Under the pieces are notes generated by a model. It saw only the letters and a list, made by a program, of their open reading frames with translations. It searched no databases and was not told where the DNA came from. Shown in pieces: positions 1 through 7,781 of a stretch of DNA of 16,145 nt; positions within the stretch are counted from its first letter, which is position 1; every line of letters begins with the position of its first letter. The stretch is taken from NCBI GenBank assembly GCA_036824245.1, contig DAITAO010000071.1:1-16145 (forward strand), written 5' to 3'. The position numbers and the translations under genes were made by a program. This DNA comes from JACVRM01 sp036824245. GTDB taxonomy: Bacteria > Actinomycetota > Thermoleophilia > Gaiellales > Gaiellaceae.

Positions 1-532
1 CCCGTAGGCAGCCAACCGAGGGTCTGTCCCCTCAGGAACCCACGCCCGCCAACCATCCCGCTCCCGCGCCAACCACCCCGCCCACTCTTCGGGGACCGAC
101 CCTCACAGAAGCAGCACGTCCAGCCCGGGCGCAGGAGCCCGCGGCGAACGCACTACGAACGTGATCGCAACCCGTAGGCAGCCAAACCGAGGGTCTGTCC
201 CCTCAACCACCCACGTCGCCAACCACCCGCTCCTGCGCCAGCCGTGAGCCCGCGCGTCAGGGACTGACCCTCACAGAAGCAGCGTGTCCGGCCAACGCGC
301 AGGAGCCCGCGGCGTGAGCGTCGGCACTACGAACCTGGTCGCAACCCGTAGGCAGCCAACCGAGGGTCTGTCCCCTCAGGAACCCACGCCCGCCAACTAT
401 CCCGCTCCCGCGCCAACCACCCGCCCACGCGTCGGGGACTGACCCTCACAGAAGCAGCACGTCCGGCCAAGGCGCGGAGCCCGCGGCGAAACCGTCCGCA
501 CTACGAGCGTGGTCGCAACCCACGGGCAGCCC
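1..532. repeat. Tandem array of a ~174-bp repeat (3 copies plus a partial fourth)
   Basis: Units begin at 1, 171 and 345 with CCCGTAGGCAGCC; a degenerate fourth start (CCCACGGGCAGCC) is at 519. The periods are 170, 174 and 174 bp. The best conserved parts are the unit start with the following GAGGGTCTGTCCCC (18-31, 189-202, 362-375), the GGGACYGACCCTCACAGAAGCAG block (91-104, 260-272, 434-447) and the end block CACTACGA...GTCGCAA. The two GGGTC-type blocks of each unit are near-perfect inverted repeats, with one mismatch over 13-14 nt and roughly 58-59 nt between arms. Between them lie short GCCAACCA-rich sub-repeats with small indels. I see no gene in this stretch. Units are too long and spacers absent for CRISPR. 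The palindromic cores resemble REP/BIME-type elements, but that family assignment is inference. Confidence 0.9.
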
Positions 533-535
533 GTC

Positions 536-555
536 TAGAATCGTCCGCCAGGAGG
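536..555 (+). promoter_or_regulatory. Putative -10 element and Shine-Dalgarno site of the SnoaL-like gene
   Basis: TAGAAT at 536-541 matches a sigma-70-type -10 box in 5 of 6 positions, directly after the last partial repeat unit. The region 17 nt upstream (513-518) is a poor -35 match. AGGAGG at 550-555 is a strong ribosome binding site 8 nt before ATG 564. The implied leader is only about 16 nt. The ribosome site is certain; the promoter is inferred. Confidence 0.45.
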
Positions 556-563
556 TGAGGCAG

Positions 564-995
564 ATGGCACGGGCACGTGAGATCTCCGACCGCCACACCG
601 ACCTCATCAACGCCCACGACGCCGACTCGATGGGCGCGCTCTACGCCGAGGACGCCGTCTTCAGCGACCCGAGCGGTGAGTACCGGGGACGCGAGGCGAT
701 CGTCCAGTACTGGCAGGGATTTTTCGCGGCGTTTCCCGACATGAAAGGCCGCGACGAATTCAAGGCCGAGAGCGGAGACACGGCGATCAACGAGTGGTCG
801 GCCGCCGGCACGCACACCGGGCCGCTGGAGACGCCGGAGGGCACCATTCCCGCCACCGGCATGCGCGTGACGCTCCGGGGATGCGACGTGGCAACCGTAC
901 GCGGCGGCCTGATCCAGAGCCATCGCGCGTACTACGACCAGCTGGGATTCTTAGCCCAGCTCGGGCTCGTTCCGGAGGGAGCTGCCGCGAGCTGA
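564..995 (+). CDS. SnoaL-like / ester cyclase family protein (NTF2-like fold)
   Basis: The protein has 143 residues, the usual size for a single-domain SnoaL-like or NTF2-like protein. Family hallmarks seen are an N-terminal helix with HxDLINAHDADSM, then LYAEDAVFSDPSGEYRG, an aromatic-rich YWQGFFAAFPDM segment, and a C-terminal strand ending QSHRAYYDQLGFLAQLGL. Family members form small alpha+beta barrel dimers and include polyketide cyclases, ester cyclases and many uncharacterised proteins, so the substrate cannot be read from sequence. I chose ATG 564 because AGGAGG sits 8 nt upstream. The in-frame GTG at 555 lies inside that ribosome site and is unlikely to be used. There is no signal peptide, so it is cytoplasmic. 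It stands alone on the plus strand between the repeat array and a convergent giant gene. The family call is firm; the function is unknown. Confidence 0.85.
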   Translation: MARAREISDRHTDLINAHDADSMGALYAEDAVFSDPSGEYRGREAIVQYWQGFFAAFPDMKGRDEFKAESGDTAINEWSAAGTHTGPLETPEGTIPATGMRVTLRGCDVATVRGGLIQSHRAYYDQLGFLAQLGLVPEGAAAS

Positions 996-1015
996 GAACG
1001 GCTCGAGGTGATGCC

Positions 1016-1052
1016 TGTGGGGCTTGCCGGTCGAAGGCCGGCAAGCCCCACA
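1016..1052. terminator. Bidirectional terminator-like hairpin between convergent genes
   Basis: TGTGGGGCTTGCCGG (1016-1030) and CCGGCAAGCCCCACA (1038-1052) form a perfect 15-bp stem with a 7-nt loop. It lies 20 nt after the SnoaL-like stop and about 67 nt after the end of the convergent giant gene, so it can end transcription from both sides. No U-tract follows on either strand, which is common for high-GC actinobacterial terminators. The hairpin is seen; termination is inferred from position. Confidence 0.75.
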
Positions 1053-1119
1053 CTCTTCCGCAGCCCGACTGAAGCGCCCTCGAGGCCGCTCTTCAGACCT
1101 GCCGCGGCGGAAGCCGTGG

Positions 1120-4100
1120 CTACAGGCGCTTCTTGGGCGCCTTGAGCGTGATGGTGACGCGCTTCTTGACCCTCGTCCCGCGGGAGTCGCGGAACGTGAT
1201 GACAGCGGTGACACGCAGCGTCCTGGTCGCCTTGAGCGTGCGCCGCGCCAGCGCCGAGAGTCGGATCTTCACAGTCAGCTTCTTGCCGGGCTTGATCGTG
1301 AAGGAGGCGCGCCCGTAGGTCAGCTTGCGCTTCTCGGCACCCTTGCCCGCGAGAGCCGGGGCGGGTCCCTCGAAGACGACGCTGCCGCGGCACGATCCGC
1401 TCGTCTGGCTGCCACAGCGCATCGTGAGCGGCGCCATCCCCGCGGCGTCGACCGTCAAGACCTTGCCCGCCAGCTTCAGCGAAGGGGGCCCCTTCTTGCC
1501 GCCGCCGCCGCCGCCGCCGCCCGTTGCGGCCAGTGTCCTGAACGTCCGATCGGCGCCCGGCATCGGCGCCTCGCCCGCGCGCCGCACGACGAGCCGGTAG
1601 TGGTACGTGGTCCCCCCGGTGAGGCCGGTGACCGCACGCGTTACGTCTGCCTGGTGCTGCGCGCCTGCGGGGATCGCCTGCGCAGCGGTCAGCTGGCCGT
1701 AAGCGACGCTCGAGCCGTATTCGAACCAGACGACCACCTCCTGCCCGAAGGTCCTGGCGGTGCCACCGAGTGAAGCGCCCCGCTCGGTGACGGCCGTCGC
1801 CGCGCCGGTCAGCGCTTCGGGGGCCGGGAGCGCCGTCCGGAAGGTGCGATCGGCGCCGTACACGATGCCGGTCGCGTTCTGGGCAACCACGCGGTAGTGG
1901 TAGACCGTGCCGAACGCGAGCCCTGTCACGCCGGCCGGCAGCGAGTGATCGACGGTGTCCGTGCCCAGGGCGACCGGCGCCGTCGACGACCCGTAGGTCG
2001 CGGTCGGCCCGTACTCGAACCACGCAGACGTCTGCTTGGCGCTGGGATTGACGACCCCGTTGAGCGTGGCGGCGTTCAGCGCTACCGCGCTGGCCTCGCC
2101 GGTGACCGCCGAAGGCAGCGCGTCGTCGTCCATGATCGTCGCCGCACCGCTGCCGCGACCTTCCTCGATTGTCGCCCCCGACGGCTCGAAGAGCACAACC
2201 GCGAAGTTCTCGTCCGGCTCGTCGAGCGCGTCCGCAGCGACCGGAACCTCGACCCGATGGTGGAGCTGGTAGCTGAAGTTCTGATCGGGATCGGGCGGCG
2301 CCATCGTGACCGTCCCGCTCGAGCTCGTGAAGTCCGCCGGCGACGTCGCCGAGCCAGCCTGCGTGGCCCACTTGACGGCAGCGCCGTTCTCGCTCGGGTT
2401 CGAGAAGGAAACCGTGAAGGCGGCGATGGTCGTGCCGCCGTCACCCTCGCTGACCGTGACGTTGTCGATCGAGACGTCGGGATCGGAGTCGTCGTCCACG
2501 ATCGTGCCGATGCCGAACTGACGCAACCTGACGGCGCGCTCGCCCCCTGGCAGGCTCACCTCGCCGCAGAACTTCTTGTCGGGCTCCTGGAGCTTGTCCG
2601 CTCGTGTGTTGACGCTGAAACCGGCAGTCGTGCTGCCCGCCGCAATCGAACGCTGCCCGCCGATTTGCTCGAAGTCGACCGTCGGGAAGGCGGGCGGGGA
2701 CCCCCCGCAGTCCACGCCCTGTCGCGCGTTGTAGTTCACGTTGATCACGAAGGCACTCTTGACGGGCGCGCACGCCGGCTGGTCAGCGCCGCCTGTGCCA
2801 GGCGCGCAGAGCGTGATTGTGAACTCGGCTGCCCCGCCCTCTGCGGTGCTCGCGTCGCTGACCAGCACGCCGGGCGACTCATCGTCGTCACGGATGGTGA
2901 TGGTCGCCTGGCCCTGGCCGCCAGCGATCGTCGCGCCCGTGGGGCTCGAGAGCGCCATGCTGAACGTCTCGTCGTTCTCGTCCACCCGGTCGCCGTTGAC
3001 GGTGACGGACAGCGGCTTGGACGTTTCACCGGGCGCGAATGTCAGCGTGCCGCTCGCCGCCACATAGTCGTCGCCGGCGGTGGCGGTGCCGCCGCCGGTG
3101 GCGTGGTTGACGGTGACCGGCTGGCCGCTCGGGGCGGACAGCTGCACGGTGAAGGGAACCGGGGTCGGACCGCTCGCGCCCTCGCCGACCGCTTGCGTGG
3201 TCGGCGTCAGCGCTATGGTCGGCTGTAGGGTCGTGAAGCTCAGGTCGGCGCCCTGGGTGGTGCCCGCCGCACTCGTCGCCACGATGCGGAAGTGGTACGT
3301 CGTGTTCGCGCTGAGGCCCGAGATGCTCGCCGAAGCGTTCACGTTGGCGGTACCCGAGCCGACGCTCTGCGGAGTCGTGCTCGACCCGTACGCAGTCGTG
3401 GTGCCGTACTCGAAGCGGTAGCTCGTCGGCTTGCCCTGTGGGTTGACGGTGCCGTTCAGGGTGGCAGTCGTCGTGCCCACGCCCGTGGCTGGATTGGTGG
3501 CCGCAGATGGCTTCGTGTCGTCGTCGCGGATCGTGCCGGTGCCCTGGGCGTCCGAGATGGTCGCCCCGGACGGGGAGGAGAGCGTGACGGTGAAGGTCTC
3601 GTCGGCCTCGTCCAGATCATCGCCCTTGACGACGACGACGATGGTCTTGGAGGTCTCGCCGGACACAAAGGTGACGGTTCCAGACCGGGCGTCGTAGTCG
3701 CCCGGAGCCGTCGCCGAGCCGTCGCTCGTCGCGTAGCTGGCCGAGGCCGGCACGGCGCTCAGGCCCGAGAGCGTGACCGTGAAGCTCGCGTTGACCGAGC
3801 CGCTGTTACCCTCGTTCACGCTCGCGTCTGAGATGGAGATCGTCGGCGCGCCGTCGTCGTTGCGGATCGTCACCGTTGCCGCGGCGTCCGCGAGCGTGGC
3901 GTTCGAGGGGCTGGACAGGTTCACGAGGAACGTCTCATCGTTCTCGAAGGCGAGATCGCCGTTTACGGTCACCGGCACCGTCTTGGTCGTCTCGCCCGGC
4001 TGGAACGTGACCGTCCCCGACGCGGCCTGGTAGTCCTGGCCCGCCGCCGCTGTGCCGTTCGCAGTTGCGTAGCTCACGGTCACCTGGCGGCCGCTTGCGG

Positions 4101-6819
4101 CCAGCAGCCGGATGGTCACGTTGACGATCGTGGGGCCCACCTGGCCCTCGTTCACGGCTGCGTCGTCGGCGGCGACGCCGGGCAACGGGTCGTCGTCCGT
4201 GATGGTGCCGGTGGCCTGGTTGTCGGCGATCGTCGCGTTGGTCGGTGCAGACAGCGTCACCGTGAACGTCTCGTCGGCCTCGTCGAGCGCATCGCCGTTG
4301 ACGGTGACTCCGACGCTCTCCGACGTGTCCCCAGGGGCGAACGTCACGGTGCCGGTGGCGCCGGTGTAGTCGCCGGGCGCGACTGCGGTGCCGTTGGCGG
4401 TCGTGTACTGGACGGTGACGGTGCTCGAGCTGTGCGACGAGAGCGTCACCGCGAAGCTCGCCGTGGTCGTGCCGGCGTCGCCCTCCGTCGCGGACGCGTT
4501 CGCGATCGAGAGGGTAGGCGCCGTCGTCGTGAAGCTGCGGTCGGCGCCGAAGGTGGTGCCGGCTGCGCTCGTGGCGACCACCCTGAAGTGGTAGGTGGTT
4601 CCGGCCTGCAGCCCGGAGACGCCGGCAGAGACGCCCTGCGCGGCTGTACCGGTCCCGGCGCTCTGCGTCGCCGTACTCGATCCGTAGCCCGTCGTGGTGC
4701 CGTACTCGAAGTGGTAGCTCGTCTGCTTGCCCTGCGGGTTGACCGTGCCGTTCAGGGTCGCGGCCGTCTGGCCGACGCCGCTCGCCGGGTCGGTCGTCGC
4801 GGAGGGCTTCGTGTCGTCGTCCGTGATCGTGACGATGGCCTCGTCCGCGGAACCCAGCGTCGCATTCGAAGGCGCGGACAGCGCGACCGTGAACGTCTCG
4901 TTGGCCTCGTCCACGTGGTCGCCCATCACCGTGAGGCTGAGCGGCTCCGACGTGTCGCCGGGCGCGAACGTCGCCGTGCCGGACGCCGCCGTGTAGTCAC
5001 CCGGCTCCACGGCGCTGCCGTTCGCCGTCGCGTAGTTCACGGTCACCGTCTGCGTGCTCGCCGCCGACAGACTCACCGTGAGGCCGACGGCCTGCGGGCC
5101 GGAATCGTTCTCGTCCACGCTCGCGCTCGTCGGCGAGATCGAGATCGACGGCTGAGCGAGCGTCGTGAACGTCCGGTCCGCGCCGAACGACGTGCCCGCA
5201 CTGTTCGTCGCCACCAGCCGGAAGTGGTAGGTCGTGCCGTGCGAGAGACCGGCCAGGGCGGCCGAGACGTCGACGTTCGCCGTGCCCGAGCCCGCGGCGC
5301 CGGACGTCGTGGACGACCCGTACGCGGTGGTCGTCCCGTACTCGAAGTGATAGCCCGTCGACTTGCCCTGGGGGTTGACCGTCCCGTTGAGCGTCGCCCC
5401 CGACTGCCCCACGCCGCTCGCCGGATCGGTGACGGCGGTGGGCGGCAGCTCCGCAGTGGCGACGAAGTTCAGATTCGCTCGGTCGTAGATGAGATCGTTG
5501 ACGGCTGCGCTCGGCGGCGCGAACGTGTAGTTCGCCTTGGAGGGCGTGATCGTGTAGTCGCCCACCGGGATGAGGTCATCGAACGAGTACGTCCCGTCCG
5601 GCGCGGTCGTCGTGGAAGCGCTGCCGGATCCGCTCAGCTGCACGGTCACGTTCCCGAGCCCGGTGCCGTCCTCCGTCACCCGGCCGCTGATCGAGGGGCA
5701 TGGGCCGTAATGCTCGGCGAGCGTCTGCGAGCCGCCTGAGCCCACCGCCCAGACGTCCGTGCCGCTGATCGTTGCGACGCCGTTCAGCGCGCTCGTGCCC
5801 GCATTCGGGCTGGACACGATCGTCCAGCCGGAGCCGTCCCAGTGCATGGCCAGCGTCTGACCGTCCGCGTCGCCGACCGCCCATACGTCGTTTGCTCCTT
5901 CGGCCGCCACCGCAGCGAGGCGGTTCGCTGAGCCCGCGTTCGGGCTCGCCTCGGTGTCCCAGGCCACGCCGGTCCAGTGCAGCGTCAGCGTCTGTCCGGC
6001 CGCGTTCCTTCCCACTGCCCAGATGTTCGAGCCGCTTACGTCCGAGACGCCGTTCAGCTCGCCGTCGGGCGGTGAGAGCGGCGTGGCATCGACCCACGTG
6101 CCGGCCGTCAGTCGCATGATCAACGCCTTGTTGACGCCCGAGACCTCCTGGTAGCCGACCGCCACTGCGTCCGCTCCGGAGACGGTCGCCACGCCGTGCA
6201 GGCGGCCAACGGGCGGCAGCAGCGGAGTGAGGTTGCTCCAGTCGGAGCCGTCCCAGCGCAGGATGAGCGGCTGGTCGCCGCCCGCCGTCGAGTAGCCGAC
6301 CGCGACGACGTTTCCGGACGCCGTGGCCGAGACTCCGAGCAGCCGGCCCGTCGGGAGACCTCCCGGCGTGACGTCGCTCCAGCTCGTGCCGTTCCAGCGC
6401 ATGATGAGTGGCTGATCGCCACCTGTCGTCGAGTGGCCGACCGCGATCGCGTCGCTGGCCGACACGGCCGCCACGCCCGCCAACTGTCCGCTGGGCGCAG
6501 TGGGCGGAGTGGCGTCAGCCCAGCTTGATCCGTTCCAGCGCAGGACCAGCGGCGTGGAGGTGCCGCCGTCCACCGAGTGGCCAACCGCCCAGGCGCTCGT
6601 CACCGAGAGGGCGGCGACAGCACCCAGGCGGTTAGTGCCACCAGACGGGTTCGGGCTCGGGACTACGCTCCATGAGGGGGGGCAAGCCGAAGCCGCCGTG
6701 GCGTTCTCGGCCAGGGTGGTAGCCGAGCAGAGCACGACGAGCAGCCCCGCGAGCACGGCGACACGCGCGGTCAGACAAAAACGCGGCCGACGGCCGCAAC
6801 AAGCTGCTTTTTGCACCAC
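1120..6819 (-). CDS. Giant exported modular protein: 7-repeat propeller, CarboxypepD_reg-like domain, Calx-beta and Fn3-like modules
   Basis: The protein has 1,899 residues. Residues 1-45 form a signal peptide with a basic start, hydrophobic LTARVAVLAGLLVVL and small residues before a likely cut near 37-45. Residues 46-374 carry seven ~47-residue repeats with a (D/N)xWAVG motif and LxxRWNGSSW, probably a seven-bladed beta-propeller flanked by C46 and C374. Residues ~375-457 resemble a carboxypeptidase-regulatory-like beta-sandwich (GRVTEDGTGLGNVTV...DGTYSF). Five Fn3-like modules (ATLNGTVNPQGK...FEYG) start near 458, 670, 1101, 1569 and 1668. Seven Calx-beta modules (DExDETFTVTLSSPSNATI...TITDDD) start near 563, 767, 872, 984, 1200, 1312 and 1451. 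An eight-glycine linker (1767-1774) precedes a Lys/Arg-rich C-terminal domain with C1802 and C1810. No LPxTG motif or C-terminal membrane helix is seen, so it is secreted or held non-covalently. Calx-beta modules often bind Ca2+; adhesion or matrix roles are inference. The GTG start at 6819 has GGAGGG 10 nt upstream. Confidence 0.9.
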   Translation of the reverse strand: MVQKAACCGRRPRFCLTARVAVLAGLLVVLCSATTLAENATAASACPPSWSVVPSPNPSGGTNRLGAVAALSVTSAWAVGHSVDGGTSTPLVLRWNGSSWADATPPTAPSGQLAGVAAVSASDAIAVGHSTTGGDQPLIMRWNGTSWSDVTPGGLPTGRLLGVSATASGNVVAVGYSTAGGDQPLILRWDGSDWSNLTPLLPPVGRLHGVATVSGADAVAVGYQEVSGVNKALIMRLTAGTWVDATPLSPPDGELNGVSDVSGSNIWAVGRNAAGQTLTLHWTGVAWDTEASPNAGSANRLAAVAAEGANDVWAVGDADGQTLAMHWDGSGWTIVSSPNAGTSALNGVATISGTDVWAVGSGGSQTLAEHYGPCPSISGRVTEDGTGLGNVTVQLSGSGSASTTTAPDGTYSFDDLIPVGDYTITPSKANYTFAPPSAAVNDLIYDRANLNFVATAELPPTAVTDPASGVGQSGATLNGTVNPQGKSTGYHFEYGTTTAYGSSTTSGAAGSGTANVDVSAALAGLSHGTTYHFRLVATNSAGTSFGADRTFTTLAQPSISISPTSASVDENDSGPQAVGLTVSLSAASTQTVTVNYATANGSAVEPGDYTAASGTATFAPGDTSEPLSLTVMGDHVDEANETFTVALSAPSNATLGSADEAIVTITDDDTKPSATTDPASGVGQTAATLNGTVNPQGKQTSYHFEYGTTTGYGSSTATQSAGTGTAAQGVSAGVSGLQAGTTYHFRVVATSAAGTTFGADRSFTTTAPTLSIANASATEGDAGTTTASFAVTLSSHSSSTVTVQYTTANGTAVAPGDYTGATGTVTFAPGDTSESVGVTVNGDALDEADETFTVTLSAPTNATIADNQATGTITDDDPLPGVAADDAAVNEGQVGPTIVNVTIRLLAASGRQVTVSYATANGTAAAGQDYQAASGTVTFQPGETTKTVPVTVNGDLAFENDETFLVNLSSPSNATLADAAATVTIRNDDGAPTISISDASVNEGNSGSVNASFTVTLSGLSAVPASASYATSDGSATAPGDYDARSGTVTFVSGETSKTIVVVVKGDDLDEADETFTVTLSSPSGATISDAQGTGTIRDDDTKPSAATNPATGVGTTTATLNGTVNPQGKPTSYRFEYGTTTAYGSSTTPQSVGSGTANVNASASISGLSANTTYHFRIVATSAAGTTQGADLSFTTLQPTIALTPTTQAVGEGASGPTPVPFTVQLSAPSGQPVTVNHATGGGTATAGDDYVAASGTLTFAPGETSKPLSVTVNGDRVDENDETFSMALSSPTGATIAGGQGQATITIRDDDESPGVLVSDASTAEGGAAEFTITLCAPGTGGADQPACAPVKSAFVINVNYNARQGVDCGGSPPAFPTVDFEQIGGQRSIAAGSTTAGFSVNTRADKLQEPDKKFCGEVSLPGGERAVRLRQFGIGTIVDDDSDPDVSIDNVTVSEGDGGTTIAAFTVSFSNPSENGAAVKWATQAGSATSPADFTSSSGTVTMAPPDPDQNFSYQLHHRVEVPVAADALDEPDENFAVVLFEPSGATIEEGRGSGAATIMDDDALPSAVTGEASAVALNAATLNGVVNPSAKQTSAWFEYGPTATYGSSTAPVALGTDTVDHSLPAGVTGLAFGTVYHYRVVAQNATGIVYGADRTFRTALPAPEALTGAATAVTERGASLGGTARTFGQEVVVWFEYGSSVAYGQLTAAQAIPAGAQHQADVTRAVTGLTGGTTYHYRLVVRRAGEAPMPGADRTFRTLAATGGGGGGGGKKGPPSLKLAGKVLTVDAAGMAPLTMRCGSQTSGSCRGSVVFEGPAPALAGKGAEKRKLTYGRASFTIKPGKKLTVKIRLSALARRTLKATRTLRVTAVITFRDSRGTRVKKRVTITLKAPKKRL
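1498..1521. repeat. (GCC)8 trinucleotide tract coding polyglycine
   Basis: Eight uninterrupted GCC units, GGC on the coding strand, encode eight glycines between the last Fn3-like module and the C-terminal domain of the giant exported protein. It acts as a flexible linker, and the pure repeat could change length by replication slippage in steps of one glycine without breaking the frame. Confidence 0.9.
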
Positions 6820-6855
6820 CCCTGCGAGGCCCTCCCCTCGCCCGAAACCTCTCGG

Positions 6856-6884
6856 AATATGGCATGGCTACGCCGGAAACTCAA
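6856..6884 (-). promoter_or_regulatory. Putative sigma-70-type promoter of the giant exported protein
   Basis: On the minus strand TTGAGT (6884-6879) and CATATT (6861-6856) are separated by exactly 17 nt and resemble -35 and -10 boxes. Transcription would start near 6849, giving a leader of about 30 nt that contains the GGAGGG ribosome site. It lies in the 97-bp gap after mtnP, so the giant gene could be transcribed alone as well as by readthrough. Sequence match only. Confidence 0.5.
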
Positions 6885-6916
6885 GGGGCCGCGTAACGCC
6901 TTGCATGAGCGCCCGG

Positions 6917-7705
6917 CTACAACCGCGCGCCGCGGAGGGCGGTCGCGCAGACGTCGTCCGGCTGCGGGCCGATCTTCGGGGTAACTGCGAAGAGCAGTTC
7001 GCGCAGCCGTTCGTTGTTCTCGTTGAAGACCGCAAGCACGGCCTCGTGCGTGACCGGATCCGTCCCCTCGACCCCGACGTCGTGGTCGGTGACCATCGAG
7101 ATGTTCGCGTAGCAGAGCTCCAGCTCGCGCGCGAGGTAGCCCTCGGGGTAGGCGGTCATGTTGATCACGTCCCAGCCCATCTGCTGGAACCAGCGGGACT
7201 CCGCCCGCGTCGAGAAGCGAGGGCCCTGGATCGTCACCACCGTGCCGCCGTCGCGTACGGGGATCTCGAGATCGCGTGCGGTCTCGACGAGCAGGCGGCG
7301 CAGATCCGGGCAGTACGGGTCGGCCGCGGAGACGTGCGTCGTCTCGGGGCCGTCGTAGAAGGTGTCCTTCCGTCCCGAGGTGCGGTCGACGAACTGGTCG
7401 CAGACGACGAACTCGCCCAGGCTGAGCTCGGCCTTGAGCGCACCGGAGGCGTTCGGACCGATGATGCGGCGCACACCCAGCTCGCGCATTGCCCACAGGT
7501 TCGCGCGGTAGGGGACCTCGTGCGGCGGCAGCTCGTGTGCCCGTCCGTGGCGCGGCAGGAAGGCGACCGGCTTGCCGCCGATCTCGCCGACCACCAGCGG
7601 CGCGGAGGGCTTGCCGTACGGCGTGTCGACCTCGAGCTCCTCGGCGCGCTCGAGGAACGAGTAGAACCCCGAGCCGCCGAAGACACCAACCTCAGCTTCC
7701 GGCAT
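6917..7705 (-). CDS. mtnP: S-methyl-5'-thioadenosine phosphorylase
   Basis: The enzyme cleaves methylthioadenosine, a by-product of polyamine and quorum-signal synthesis, with phosphate to adenine and 5-methylthioribose-1-phosphate; this is the first step of methionine salvage. At 262 residues it has normal family length. Seen motifs are the phosphate-binding GGSG (10-13) and RHGR (52-55), GPNASGAL (83-90), QGPRFSTRAES (160-170) and NMTAYPE (182-188). D207 and D209 in TDHD match the two aspartates typical of 6-aminopurine (adenosine) specificity; purine nucleoside phosphorylases and methylthioinosine phosphorylases carry Asn here. It is cytoplasmic and probably trimeric. ATG 7705 has no Shine-Dalgarno upstream, but a TAGCCT box (7720-7715) ends 9 nt before it, compatible with a nearly leaderless transcript. 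No other salvage gene (mtnA, B, C, D or K) lies in the window. Confidence 0.9.
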   Translation of the reverse strand: MPEAEVGVFGGSGFYSFLERAEELEVDTPYGKPSAPLVVGEIGGKPVAFLPRHGRAHELPPHEVPYRANLWAMRELGVRRIIGPNASGALKAELSLGEFVVCDQFVDRTSGRKDTFYDGPETTHVSAADPYCPDLRRLLVETARDLEIPVRDGGTVVTIQGPRFSTRAESRWFQQMGWDVINMTAYPEGYLARELELCYANISMVTDHDVGVEGTDPVTHEAVLAVFNENNERLRELLFAVTPKIGPQPDDVCATALRGARL

Positions 7706-7781
7706 GGAGGGTCGAGGCTAGCTGGACGCGCGAGCCGACTCAGCCGTGGAACGCAACGCGCGGGGGGGATGTATACAGCTG

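Noticed and set aside
1..532. CRISPR-like array
   Set aside because: Units of 170-174 bp are contiguous with no unique spacers, and no cas gene is near.
932..2371. Long open frame on the minus strand, out of frame with the giant gene (479 codons)
   Set aside because: It overlaps the giant gene in another frame, is Arg/Gly/Ala-rich low-complexity protein and shows no domain; typical high-GC shadow.
4432..5739. Open frame on the plus strand of 435 codons
   Set aside because: It is antisense to the Calx-beta and Fn3-like repeats, Arg-rich and repetitive, without any recognisable fold or ribosome site.
6917..7705. Purine nucleoside or methylthioinosine phosphorylase
   Set aside because: The two aspartates in TDHD (D207, D209) fit adenine-type substrates; the Asn expected for 6-oxopurines is absent.
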